35,585 nt of DNA from Bacillota bacterium (GTDB lineage: Bacteria; Bacillota; Clostridia; Lachnospirales; Lachnospiraceae): the NCBI GenBank assembly GCA_023436765.1, contig JAEZHX010000118.1, positions 1 through 35,585 of the forward strand. Reading direction: 5' to 3'. This document shows, one piece after another, positions 17,326-25,353 of the stretch; within the stretch, counting starts at the first letter, position 1; the number at the start of each line of letters is the position of its first letter. The position numbers were made by a program, and so were the translations under genes. Under the pieces are notes generated by a model. It searched no databases. It worked only from the letters and a program-made list of their open reading frames with translations, and was not told where the DNA came from.

Positions 17326-17414
17326 CCTTATCCTGTCTACGACATACCACAAACGTTCTTTACTCTTCTTAATACTTAATTGAAAAACTGAGCAGCAGAT
17401 AATTAAGAATATAA

Positions 17415-17672
17415 GGACCTCCCATGTATGTTACTTCAAGGGCGGTTCGTAATCTATAAAAGGTGGATGGGAGCCTGAACCTCCCTTCAATACATATCAT
17501 GGGCGGTTTCTGTCTATGAGAGATGGATGAGAGCCTTGGATCTCCCGATATGTTGCTTCATGGGCGGTTCACTGTCTATAAAGTGATGGATGGGAGCCTG
17601 AACCTCCCGTATATGTTGCTTCATGGGCGGTCCATAGTCTATATGGTGATGGATGGGAGCCTAGGACCTCCC
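17415..17672 (+). repeat. Left array: four tandem repeats of about 60-63 bp
   Basis: The units are 17415-17476, 17477-17536, 17537-17599 and 17600-17662, plus a partial fifth (17663-17672). Each begins with a (A/G)AACCTCCC-like box, has GGGCGGT near the middle and ends with GATGGATGGGAGCCT or a close variant. Unit lengths of 62, 60, 63 and 63 are not all multiples of three, and stops occur, so the array is not coding. Successive units meet at GGGAG...CTCCC, which can form small stems. Confidence 0.85.
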
Positions 17673-17678
17673 ATAATG

Positions 17679-17778
17679 CACTATTGAGAAAATAAAAGGC
17701 TGGATTTGTGTTCAGGTAAGCGGACATTCCATGTCCGATTACGGAATACAAATCCAGCGTTATGTTTTCTCACTAGTG
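17679..17778. repeat. 100-nt central hairpin between the inverted arrays
   Basis: The paired arms are CACTATTGAGAAAA (17679-17692) with 17765-17778 (one mismatch), GCTGGATTTGT (17699-17709) with 17748-17758, GTAA with TTAC, and CGGACAT (17721-17727) with ATGTCCG (17731-17737) around a TCC loop. Read on the minus strand, the GGATTTGT stem is followed by CCTTTTATTTTC. It could therefore end transcripts of the operon that finishes with the Crh-like gene. Confidence 0.85.
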
Positions 17779-17783
17779 TGTGA

Positions 17784-18034
17784 GGGGGGTCCATGGTAAC
17801 CCATCCATCATCATAAACCTATGCCGCCCATCATCCAACCCAGAAGGGAGGTTCAAGGTAACCGTCCATCTTCATAACCCCAGCAGCCCATCATCCAACC
17901 CGTAAGGGAGGTTCATGGTAACTCATCCATCATCATAAACCTATGCCGCCTATCACTCAATCCGGAGGGGAGGTTCAGGCGACTATCCATCTTCATAACC
18001 CCAGCCGCCCCGAAATAAACCTACAGGGAGGTCC
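17784..18034 (-). repeat. Right array: four tandem repeats, inverted relative to the left array
   Basis: The units are 17784-17845, 17846-17905, 17906-17967 and 17968-18025, plus a terminal 9-mer GGGAGGTCC (18026-18034). That 9-mer is the exact inverse of the left array's first nine bases (GGACCTCCC, 17415-17423). Read on the minus strand, each unit has the same plan as the left array: CCTCCC, then GGGC(G/T)G, then GATGGA. Units 1 and 3 share one inner variant (CATCATAAACCTATGCCGCC) and units 2 and 4 another (CTTCATAACCCCAGC), so a two-unit block was duplicated. The array ends six bp from the Crh-like stop codon. Confidence 0.85.
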
Positions 18035-18039
18035 TTGTT

Positions 18040-18294
18040 TTACTTACTGCTCAGATATTTTTCAATATTCTCAATGGCAGCCTTCTCATCCGGACCATCC
18101 GCAAATACCGTTACGAATTCTCCGGAAGCAATTCCAAGGCTCATCATGCCCATAATACTCTTCGCATTAACTTTCTTTTCGTTACTCTCCACATGGATGC
18201 TACATTCGTACTGGCTGGCAACCTGCACTAATAAAGCAACCGGTCTAGCCTCCAGTCCAGTAGGAATATTAATTACTATTTCCTTCGTTATCAT
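18040..18294 (-). CDS. crh: HPr-like catabolite-repression protein, Crh-like (Glu15, Ser46)
   Basis: This 84-residue protein has the HPr fold. The active-site motif normally read as TGLHARP is TGLEARP here: residue 15 is Glu, not the His that accepts phosphate from enzyme I. The regulatory site is intact: NAKSIMGMMSL with Ser46 and the hydrophobic patch that contacts HprK and CcpA. Bacillus Crh likewise lacks His15 (it has Gln) and acts only as an HprK-phosphorylated CcpA cofactor. The context agrees: it overlaps whiA by 26 nt, as crh follows whiA in Bacillus, and hprK is in the same gene run. It should not carry PTS phosphate. A true HPr is expected elsewhere. The name crh is by analogy. Confidence 0.85.
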   Translation of the reverse strand: MITKEIVINIPTGLEARPVALLVQVASQYECSIHVESNEKKVNAKSIMGMMSLGIASGEFVTVFADGPDEKAAIENIEKYLSSK

Positions 18295-19249
18295 AACTGT
18301 TTTCCTCCTTATGCTCCCGAATACATTCAGCGATCATACTTAATTTACGTAATCTATGATTAACTCCCGACTTACCGATTGGCGGTGTTAGCATCGCGCC
18401 AAGCTCCTTTAAGGATGCGTCAGGATACTGAATCCTCAGTTCTGCAATATCCTCCAGTCCTTCTGCCAAGTCACCGAAGCCGACATTGTCCCTGATAAAG
18501 ATAATATCGTCTATCTGCTTTGAGGCAGCTACAACTGTCTTGTTGATATTAGCCGCTTCGCAATTAACCTGGCGATTTACCTGATTCCGCATTTCCTTCA
18601 GGATTCTTACATTCTCCAGGTCCATCAACGCGACATGTGCTTCCATAACATTTAATAAATCTACTATTTGCGAACCTTCTTTGATATACACAACATGGCT
18701 TTTCTTTCTAGTTACAATCTTAGCATCTATAGAAAAACTTTGAATCATGCATTTCAGCTGTTCAGCCTTCTCAGAATCATTTACCACAATTTCTAAATGA
18801 TAGGACTTCTTCGGATTACTCATGGATCCGGAGGTTAAAAAAGCACCTCTGATGAACGCCCTTTTGCAGCAAGCATTTTGAACAATTAGCTGACTTGCCC
18901 TGCCGATTTCACCATCGGACAAATTCTCATAAGGAAGTTTTGCTGCTTGCAGGATACGGACGACCGTATCAGGATCCGAGAGAATCAATGTAAAATTGCG
19001 GTTCTCTTTTCCATGAGAATTACATCTTACTGAAACATCAATACTTATATTAAAGGTTTTTCTGATTAATGTAAAGTATTTTCTTGCAACTACCAGACTT
19101 TCGGTTTGCAGCTTAAGGCAATATCCCCTTCCGGTGGTGATAATGGTTCCTCCAAAGGATAAAATTGCTGCCAGCTCGGCTAGACTGCAATGTCTGGCCT
19201 CACCATGCTGTAGGGAAAGCTCCTCCTTCACATCCTTAGAAAATGACAT
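18269..19249 (-). CDS. whiA: DNA-binding protein WhiA
   Basis: A 326-residue member of the WhiA family. The N-terminal two-thirds is a degenerate LAGLIDADG homing-endonuclease fold (LAELAAILSFGGTI, then RAFIRGAFLTSGSMSNPKKSYHLEI). The C-terminal helix-turn-helix carries LKELGAMLTPPIGKSGVNHRL. In Bacillus WhiA affects division and chromosome segregation; in Streptomyces it is a transcription factor for sporulation. GGGAGG precedes the ATG at 19249. It lies 46 nt after rapZ and overlaps the Crh-like gene by 26 nt. The usual Bacillus neighbour yvcK/glmR, between rapZ and whiA, is absent. Confidence 0.96.
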   Translation of the reverse strand: MSFSKDVKEELSLQHGEARHCSLAELAAILSFGGTIITTGRGYCLKLQTESLVVARKYFTLIRKTFNISIDVSVRCNSHGKENRNFTLILSDPDTVVRILQAAKLPYENLSDGEIGRASQLIVQNACCKRAFIRGAFLTSGSMSNPKKSYHLEIVVNDSEKAEQLKCMIQSFSIDAKIVTRKKSHVVYIKEGSQIVDLLNVMEAHVALMDLENVRILKEMRNQVNRQVNCEAANINKTVVAASKQIDDIIFIRDNVGFGDLAEGLEDIAELRIQYPDASLKELGAMLTPPIGKSGVNHRLRKLSMIAECIREHKEENSYDNEGNSN

Positions 19250-19295
19250 AAATAAACCTCCCTATTTTTACAGGCAAACCCCTCACGATCCTGGA

Positions 19296-20159
19296 TCAGC
19301 CTGCATCCTTTTCAATATCCCTATGCTCAATTTTCAGACTATATTCAGTATGTCCAAGCTTTCTTGCCAGCTCCTGAACCAAGGTGACGGACCGGTGCTT
19401 TCCTCCGGTGCAGCCGATGCTTACGACAAGCTGGTTTTTGCCCTCCGATATGTAAAGAGGTATTAAAAACAAGAGCATGTCCGTCAACTTATCGAGAAAT
19501 TCTGCAGAAGCCTCAGAATTCATTACGTATTTACTTACTTCCGGATCCTGACCTGTCTTAGCTCTCAGTTCCGGTACATAATATGGGTTCGGCAGAAAAC
19601 GGACATCAAATACAAGGTCCGAATCTACGGGAATACCATACTTGAAGCCAAAGGATACTGTTGTGATGATAAAATTGCTGAACTTCTCATCCATTACATA
19701 GATTTTATAGATCTGTTCCTTTAACTCACGAATCAGAAGATGGCTGGTGTCTATGATGACATCCGCCTTCTTCCGTAGAAAATCCAGCTCTTCCCTTTCC
19801 AGCTCTATTCCCTTATCTACTCTTCCGACACCGGATAGGGGATGGGTCCTCCTGGTTTCCTTATATCGTTTCACGAGGACCTCGGGTGTACAGTCTAAGA
19901 ACAGGATTTCATATGGTACCTTGGACTTTTTCAGATCCTGCAGGACATGATCCATTTCCTTTAATGCCAACCCGCTCCTAATGTCCAGGCCAAGTGCCAC
20001 CTTTTCCTGGTTCACCTTCACTGCCTTCAGCTTTACAAACTTTTTAACCAGCTGGATGGGCAGATTATCCACACAATAATACCCTGCATCCTCCAACATC
20101 TTCAGCACGGAACTTTTCCCTGCCCCGGACATACCGGTAACAATGACAAACCTCATCAT
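19296..20159 (-). CDS. rapZ: RapZ/YvcJ nucleotide-binding protein
   Basis: A 287-residue P-loop protein. It has Walker A GMSGAGKS at 9-16, then GYYCVDNLPIQLV, ALGLDIRSG and LFLDCTPEVLVKRYKETRRTHPL. The C-terminal domain carries DVRFLPNPYYVPELR, and SIGCTGGKHRSV near residue 250. In Escherichia coli RapZ is an RNA-binding adaptor that controls glucosamine-6-phosphate synthase through small RNAs. In Bacillus YvcJ hydrolyses ATP and GTP and affects competence; its role in clostridia is undefined. AGAGGG lies before the ATG. It sits between murB and whiA in a conserved operon, linking it by position to wall precursor supply. Confidence 0.96.
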   Translation of the reverse strand: MMRFVIVTGMSGAGKSSVLKMLEDAGYYCVDNLPIQLVKKFVKLKAVKVNQEKVALGLDIRSGLALKEMDHVLQDLKKSKVPYEILFLDCTPEVLVKRYKETRRTHPLSGVGRVDKGIELEREELDFLRKKADVIIDTSHLLIRELKEQIYKIYVMDEKFSNFIITTVSFGFKYGIPVDSDLVFDVRFLPNPYYVPELRAKTGQDPEVSKYVMNSEASAEFLDKLTDMLLFLIPLYISEGKNQLVVSIGCTGGKHRSVTLVQELARKLGHTEYSLKIEHRDIEKDAG

Positions 20160-20257
20160 ACCTGACCCTCTCTTGTTTCACTTTAGCCAGTCCTAAAAGC
20201 AGTCCTGATCTGTTACTCCATTCATCCTTTGGGTAAATACTTTATTTATCTATGAAA

Positions 20258-21178
20258 TTAAAGGGACTCAAAACCCAGAAGCTTCACTTCAGGTTCCAGC
20301 TTTACACCGGAGGTCTCCTCTACGATTTTTGTCACTTCATTAATCAATCCTAAGAATTCACCTGCTGTGGCATTCTCTTTATTAATCAGAAAACCGCAAT
20401 GCTTCTCAGAGACCTGTGCACCACCCAGGGTATGGCCTCTTAAGCCTGCATCATGGATCAGTTTCCCGGCATAATATCCTTCCGGTCTTTTAAAAGTACT
20501 TCCGGCGCTGTATTGCTCCAACGGCTGCTTTTCCCTTCGGAGTGCATTCAATTCCTTTATCCTGCCTATGATCTTATCATAGTCTCCTAAACTGAATTTC
20601 ATTGTCGCATCAATTACAATCAAATTTTCCTTCTGCAGCAGACTGGTCCGATAACCAAGCTGAAGCTCATCTTTACTTAAGGTAAATATGTTTCCTTCCT
20701 CATCCATCACTCTGGCTGACAGGATGCAATGCTTCATTTCACCGTCGTAGGCACCTGCATTCATAGTAACTGCACCTCCGAGGGTTCCGGGAATTCCTGC
20801 CGCAAACTCAAATCCGGTCAGGCTATGTTTGGCAACCTCATGAGCAAGCTTGGATAGAAGAACCCCTGCCTGTGCAGTTACCACACAGTCCTCGTCGAAT
20901 TTGATTGCAGAGAAATTCTCACCCAGCTTGATGATCAAACCACGATAGCCGGGATCGGCCACCAGCAGGTTACTGCCATTCCCCATGACATAGTAGGGAA
21001 CCTTACTCTGTCTGCACAGCAAAATTAATTCTTTTATCTCTTCTTCCTTCGTAGGAAGAACCATATAGTCCGCTTCTCCGCCAATATGAAGCGAAGTATG
21101 GTTCTCCATCCGCTCCTTCACCAGAATCCGTCCCGCGGGTAATAGTTGATTTAATTTCATTATAAATAGATCCTCCAA
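20258..21178 (-). CDS. murB: UDP-N-acetylenolpyruvoylglucosamine reductase
   Basis: A flavoenzyme of about 306 residues that uses NADPH to reduce UDP-GlcNAc-enolpyruvate to UDP-MurNAc. The FAD domain shows MGNGSNLLVADPGYRG and GFEFAAGIPGTLGGAVTMNAG. The active-site stretch YSAGSTFKRPEGYYAGKLI supplies the catalytic Ser, and LEPEVKLLG near the end the catalytic Glu. The short form without the extra type I loop is a type II MurB. The best start is TTG at 21178 with AGGAGGT five to six nt upstream. An ATG at 21160 (MKLNQLLPAG), with GGAGG further away, is an alternative. It lies 158 nt after the ROK kinase, where a promoter or operator may exist, and 98 nt before rapZ. Confidence 0.96.
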   Translation of the reverse strand: MEDLFIMKLNQLLPAGRILVKERMENHTSLHIGGEADYMVLPTKEEEIKELILLCRQSKVPYYVMGNGSNLLVADPGYRGLIIKLGENFSAIKFDEDCVVTAQAGVLLSKLAHEVAKHSLTGFEFAAGIPGTLGGAVTMNAGAYDGEMKHCILSARVMDEEGNIFTLSKDELQLGYRTSLLQKENLIVIDATMKFSLGDYDKIIGRIKELNALRREKQPLEQYSAGSTFKRPEGYYAGKLIHDAGLRGHTLGGAQVSEKHCGFLINKENATAGEFLGLINEVTKIVEETSGVKLEPEVKLLGFESL

Positions 21179-21300
21179 GGCTGACCTCCTATTAACAAAA
21201 ATCCTGCATACCTGCCCCTTGAATCAGTTTGTTCCAAGAGTAAAGAGTTTTGGTTATACTAGGTTTTTTACTCATTATGTAGTCACAAACTTTCAGGTGG

Positions 21301-21317
21301 ATTATGCGATGCATAAT
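21301..21317. promoter_or_regulatory. 17-bp perfect dyad between the ROK kinase and murB
   Basis: ATTATGC-GAT-GCATAAT is an exact inverted repeat, 20 nt past the kinase stop and about 120 nt before the murB start. It is too AT-rich and has no T-run, so it is not a terminator. It looks like a protein-binding operator. Confidence 0.4.
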
Positions 21318-21336
21318 TCACTTTATTCGGCAGCCT

Positions 21337-22281
21337 TTATTTTGATGCAAGGATCAGCTTTGCACTTCCATAGATTCCGGCGTCATTTCCCAGGGTAGCC
21401 AAACGAATTTCCTTATTCTTTAATGCATTCATTACATTTTTCTCATAATGCTTCTTAACGGTATCTGTTATAATCTCTCCGGCCTTGGACACTCCGCCGC
21501 CGATTACAAAAACCTGTGGATCGATGACTTGAGCGATGTGGGAAAATGCCACGCCAAGATATCTGCAAGCCTCATCCACGATCTTAAGGGCTAGCTCATC
21601 TCCCGACTTTGCGGCATCAAAAACCATCTTCGCACTTATCTCCTCCATGCCGCGAAGCTTACTCTTCTCTTTTGAGGCTGCCAACATGGTTTTTGCCATT
21701 CTTACGATTCCGGATGCAGAAGCATACTGTTCCAGACAGCCCTTCTTGCCGCAGCCACAATGGGACTCCTCTGCTTCGTTCACGAAGATATGGCCGATTT
21801 CACCGGCAGCACCGTTGCATCCTGCCAGTATGGTTTCGTTCAGGATGATACCACCGCCAACTCCTGTACCCAGGGTAGCCAGTACCATGTTCTGGTAGCC
21901 CTTGCCACTTCCCTGCCATTGTTCTCCGAGTGCAGCCACATTCGCATCATTACCGGCCTTAACCTGAAACCCGGTCATTTCCTTCAGCTCATCTTCTATA
22001 TTAAAATGTCCCAAGCCCAGATTCGGCAGCTCCAGAACCTCACCGTTATCCTTTACCGGGCCGGGTACCCCAATCCCAATGCCTTTAATCTCCTCCCGCT
22101 TCAGGTTCATCTCATGGATTCTTTGCAGAATAAACTCTGCCACGTCCTTCAGTATATCCCTGCCGTTACCGGTTCTCTTCGTAGCAAAGTCCCACTTCTT
22201 AAGAAGCTTTCCACCAGAAGAGAACAAGCCCACCTTAACAGCTGTTCCTCCGATATCTACACCAAAACACTTCTGTTCCAT
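21337..22281 (-). CDS. glcK: ROK-family glucokinase
   Basis: A 314-residue sugar kinase that phosphorylates glucose with ATP. The phosphate-binding motif DIGGTAVKVGLF opens the protein. NDANVAALGEQW carries the catalytic Asp, GTGVGGGII is the second phosphate loop, and GEIGH followed by CGCGKKGCLEQYAS is the ROK zinc motif. Length matches known Firmicute glucokinases (about 310-325). Its ATG directly follows the TAA of hprK with no gap, so the two are coupled. This places glucose phosphorylation beside the HprK and Crh-like catabolite system. A specificity for other hexoses cannot be excluded from sequence alone. Confidence 0.92.
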   Translation of the reverse strand: MEQKCFGVDIGGTAVKVGLFSSGGKLLKKWDFATKRTGNGRDILKDVAEFILQRIHEMNLKREEIKGIGIGVPGPVKDNGEVLELPNLGLGHFNIEDELKEMTGFQVKAGNDANVAALGEQWQGSGKGYQNMVLATLGTGVGGGIILNETILAGCNGAAGEIGHIFVNEAEESHCGCGKKGCLEQYASASGIVRMAKTMLAASKEKSKLRGMEEISAKMVFDAAKSGDELALKIVDEACRYLGVAFSHIAQVIDPQVFVIGGGVSKAGEIITDTVKKHYEKNVMNALKNKEIRLATLGNDAGIYGSAKLILASK

Positions 22282-23211
22282 TTAGTTGTCACCCTTCCTC
22301 AGGTTATTGGTTACTCTGTTGTAAAGCTCCTGCGCTGCATTATAGCCCATCTTCTTCTGGCGGTAGTTCACTGCAGCTGATTCACAGATGATCGCCAGGT
22401 TTCTGCCCGGACGAATGGGGATGGAATGACATACGACTTTGTTCCCAAGGAATTCAATATAAGTCTCCTCCAGACCGAGTCTATCATACTGCTTATCCTT
22501 GTTCCACTCCTCCAGCTTAATTACGAGATCGATTCCCTGTGTATTCTTTACGCTTTCCACACCGAAGAGGGTCTTAACATCGATGATCCCGATACCTCTC
22601 AGCTCGATAAAATGTCTGGTGATATCAGGAGATGTGCCAATCAGCGTATCATCACTGACCTTCTTAATTTCTACTACATCATCTGTCACAAGGCGGTGCC
22701 CTCGCTTAATTAACTCTAAGGCAGCTTCACTCTTACCTATACCGCTCTCTCCCATGATCAGGATACCCTCACCATAGACATCAACCAATACCCCATGGAT
22801 CGTAATCCTGGGTGCCAATTCCACATTCAGCCAACGGATCACTTCTGCCATAAAGGAAGACGTGGTTTTTGAGGTCCGTAGAAGCGGTACCTCCTTCTCT
22901 ATCGCAAGCTTGATAATGTCCTCCGGTATCTCCATATTCCTGCAGAATACGATGCAAGGAACCTTGTAATCCATCAGTCTGCTGATAATATTCAGCTGCT
23001 CCTCCCGGCTTAACTGGTGCATGTATGCCTGTTCCACATGGCCGATGACCTGAACACGCTCTGAATCAAAGTGATCATAGAAGCCTGCCAGTTGAAGGGC
23101 CGGCCTGTTTACATCAGGCTGTGAGATCCTAATGCCCCTGATATCAATCTCCGGAGTGCAATTCTCCAAATTCATTTTCTCAATTAGACCAACCAACTCT
23201 ACAGTATACAT
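22282..23211 (-). CDS. hprK: HPr(Ser) kinase/phosphorylase
   Basis: I start at the ATG at 23211 (MYTVELVGLIEKMN) with GGAGG six nt upstream, giving 309 residues, the usual size. The open frame runs 43 codons further but that part is unlike the family. The C-terminal catalytic domain has HGVLVDVYG with the conserved His near 139, the P-loop GESGIGKS at 154-161, DDVVEIKK and the signature ELRGIGIIDV, then IRPGRNLA. HprK phosphorylates HPr or Crh on Ser46 when ATP and fructose bisphosphate are high and dephosphorylates them otherwise, controlling CcpA. Its likely partner, the Crh-like protein, lies four genes downstream in the same direction. Confidence 0.97.
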   Translation of the reverse strand: MYTVELVGLIEKMNLENCTPEIDIRGIRISQPDVNRPALQLAGFYDHFDSERVQVIGHVEQAYMHQLSREEQLNIISRLMDYKVPCIVFCRNMEIPEDIIKLAIEKEVPLLRTSKTTSSFMAEVIRWLNVELAPRITIHGVLVDVYGEGILIMGESGIGKSEAALELIKRGHRLVTDDVVEIKKVSDDTLIGTSPDITRHFIELRGIGIIDVKTLFGVESVKNTQGIDLVIKLEEWNKDKQYDRLGLEETYIEFLGNKVVCHSIPIRPGRNLAIICESAAVNYRQKKMGYNAAQELYNRVTNNLRKGDN

Positions 23212-23360
23212 AGTAATCCTCCATTCTGCAGATACCCATAAGATTCTGGCATCGACACAAAGCTCCTGCAACTGCCAGAAAGCAGCATTCCATTCCTTCC
23301 GACACGTTCTGCCTATTATTCTATCATTATCTTCCGGCACTGTAAATGCTTACATCGCCT

Positions 23361-25223
23361 TTATGCTTTATGAAAAAATGCATATACCGTTTCCGCAGCC
23401 TTCCGGTTCATGGCAGGGACGATCATAATATCCTCAATTTCTGCTGCCTGGATGGCCTCCAGGGACTTAAAATGCTTCATCAGGGCTCTTCTGCGGGTGG
23501 GACCGATTCCGTTGATGTCATCCAGAATGGAATGTACCTGGCTCTTCTGCCTGAGGGTCCTATGGTATTCTATCGCGAAGCGATGGGTTTCATCCTGGAT
23601 CCTGGTAATCAAGTGAAACAGCTCACTGCTCTTTTTGATCGGGAGCTCTTCGTTATGATAAAAAAGACCTCTGGTTCTATGGTTATCGTCCTTTACCATG
23701 CCACATACTGCGATGTTGAGGTTTAATTCCTCCAGTACCCTTAAAGCGATTCCGACCTGCCCCTTACCTCCGTCCATCAGGATTAGGTCCGGGTATTTCG
23801 TAAAGCTGCCCAGCGATTCATCCAGGTTCTTATCCCGAAGCTCCTCCTGTTCCTTCCTCCCATGAACAAAACGCCTCGTCAGCATCTCATACATGGCTGC
23901 ATAATCATCCGGACCATGGATCGTCTGAATCTTAAATTTACGATAATCCGCTCTCTTCGGCTTTCCGTTTTCATAAACTACCATAGAACCTACGGTTTCA
24001 AAACCTGAGGTATTAGAGATATCAAAGGATTCTATCCTACTGATCATGGGAAGACTTAAGTAATCCGCCAGCTCTTCGAGCGCACCGGTCGTCCTGGCTT
24101 CCTCTCTCTTGATTTTATCTACATCCTGGGATAAAACCAGCTCAGCATTTTTTCTGGCCAATTCCACCAGCTTTTCCTTATCACCCTTCTTCGGAACCTT
24201 CAGGTATACCTTCTGCCCTCTTCTGCTGCCAAGCCATTCCTCGATCAGTTCCACTTCCTCCAGCTCGGTTCCTAAGAAGATCTCCTTCGGTATATAGGGG
24301 GTTCCAGCATAAAATTGTTTTACAAAGCTGGTCATGACCTGACTGTCCGTCTCTCCTTCGACCCCGGTCAGATGGAAATGATCCCTGCCGATCAGCTTAC
24401 CTCCTCGAATGAAGAAGGTCTGCACGACGGCCTCATCCTTATCTCTGGCAAAGGCTATAATATCCCGATCTCCCTGATCGGTGTTCGTTATCTTCTGTTT
24501 ACTTACGATCTGTTTCACGCTGCCTAAGAGATCCCTCAGCTGTGCTGCTTTCTCAAATTCCAGGTTCTCCACAGCTTCCTTCATCCGCTCTTCCAGCATT
24601 TTCACCACTCTGGTGTAATCGCCGCCCAGGAATTCCACTACCTCGTTAATATTGGCTCCATAATCCTCTTCCGAGATGTAGCCCTGGCAGGGAGCGTCGC
24701 ACTGTCCCATATGATAATACAAGCAGGGACGTTCCTTTCCGATATCCTTGGGCAGATTCCGGTTGCAGGTCCTTATCTTATAGACTTTCCGGAGCAGCTC
24801 CAGAATATCCTTCACGGCTCCTACACTGGGATAGGGCCCGAAGTATTTGGATTTGTCCTTCCTAAGTTCTCTGGAAAAAAGTACCCTGGGATAAGCTTCG
24901 TTTACAGTGACACGGATATAGGGATAGGACTTATCATCCTTCAACATGGTGTTATATTTCGGCCAATGCTCCTTAATCAGGTTACATTCCAGAACCAGTG
25001 CCTCTACCTCAGAGTCCGTAATGATATATTCAAAATGATCAATATTCTCTACCATCTGCTGTATCTTCGGCGTAAGATTGCGGCTGTTCTGAAAATACTG
25101 CCTTACCCTGTTTTTTAGGACGATTGCCTTTCCGACATAGATGATCGTATCCTTCTTGTCCCTCATAATATAAACCCCGGGCTTCGCCGGAAGCTTTTTT
25201 AATTCTTCTTCTATATTAAACAT
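23361..25223 (-). CDS. uvrC: Excinuclease ABC subunit C
   Basis: A 620-residue nuclease of nucleotide excision repair that makes both cuts around a lesion bound by UvrB. The N-terminal GIY-YIG domain reads PGVYIMRDKKDTIIYVGKA. A Cys cluster (CNR, CLYYHMGQCDAPC) follows, then the UVR motif (LEFEKAAQLRD) that binds UvrB, an RNase H-like domain (SFDISNTSG...DLILMDGGKGQV) and a helix-hairpin-helix end (INGIGPTRRRALM). I choose the ATG at 25223 (MFNIEEELKKLP) with CAGGAGA upstream rather than the frame's earlier Met. It is the first gene of the minus-strand run to the Crh-like gene, 149 nt ahead of hprK. Confidence 0.97.
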   Translation of the reverse strand: MFNIEEELKKLPAKPGVYIMRDKKDTIIYVGKAIVLKNRVRQYFQNSRNLTPKIQQMVENIDHFEYIITDSEVEALVLECNLIKEHWPKYNTMLKDDKSYPYIRVTVNEAYPRVLFSRELRKDKSKYFGPYPSVGAVKDILELLRKVYKIRTCNRNLPKDIGKERPCLYYHMGQCDAPCQGYISEEDYGANINEVVEFLGGDYTRVVKMLEERMKEAVENLEFEKAAQLRDLLGSVKQIVSKQKITNTDQGDRDIIAFARDKDEAVVQTFFIRGGKLIGRDHFHLTGVEGETDSQVMTSFVKQFYAGTPYIPKEIFLGTELEEVELIEEWLGSRRGQKVYLKVPKKGDKEKLVELARKNAELVLSQDVDKIKREEARTTGALEELADYLSLPMISRIESFDISNTSGFETVGSMVVYENGKPKRADYRKFKIQTIHGPDDYAAMYEMLTRRFVHGRKEQEELRDKNLDESLGSFTKYPDLILMDGGKGQVGIALRVLEELNLNIAVCGMVKDDNHRTRGLFYHNEELPIKKSSELFHLITRIQDETHRFAIEYHRTLRQKSQVHSILDDINGIGPTRRRALMKHFKSLEAIQAAEIEDIMIVPAMNRKAAETVYAFFHKA

Positions 25224-25353
25224 GGCGATCTCCTGAACTATGTTAACATTAGGTACAAACAAATAACTAGAGTCATAAAAATTGTAAAGCCTTTGCCCGG
25301 CTTTGTCAATGAGGAACGCTTGGGCCTCCCGGACAGGCAGTAGGGATAAAGAA

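Larger units (their letters stand above)
16926..18039. other. Gene-free 1.1-kb region with palindromic elements
   Basis: No convincing coding frame is present. Short open frames across the arrays change frame between units and lack ribosome sites. The contents are the deacetylase promoter area (16926-17060), the 193-bp palindrome, a short AT-rich spacer (17326-17414) and the 620-bp inverted double array with its central hairpin. Confidence 0.75.

Noticed and set aside
17569..17751. 60-codon minus-strand open frame across the left array and hairpin
   Set aside because: It follows repeat units whose lengths shift frame, has no ribosome site and crosses the hairpin; treated as non-coding.
17415..18034. 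CRISPR array
   Set aside because: Units are adjacent and similar along their whole length, there are no unique spacers, orientation flips in the middle, and no cas gene is near.
21760..22380. 206-codon plus-strand open frame opposite the ROK kinase
   Set aside because: Spans the kinase and hprK coding sequence in antisense with no support for translation.
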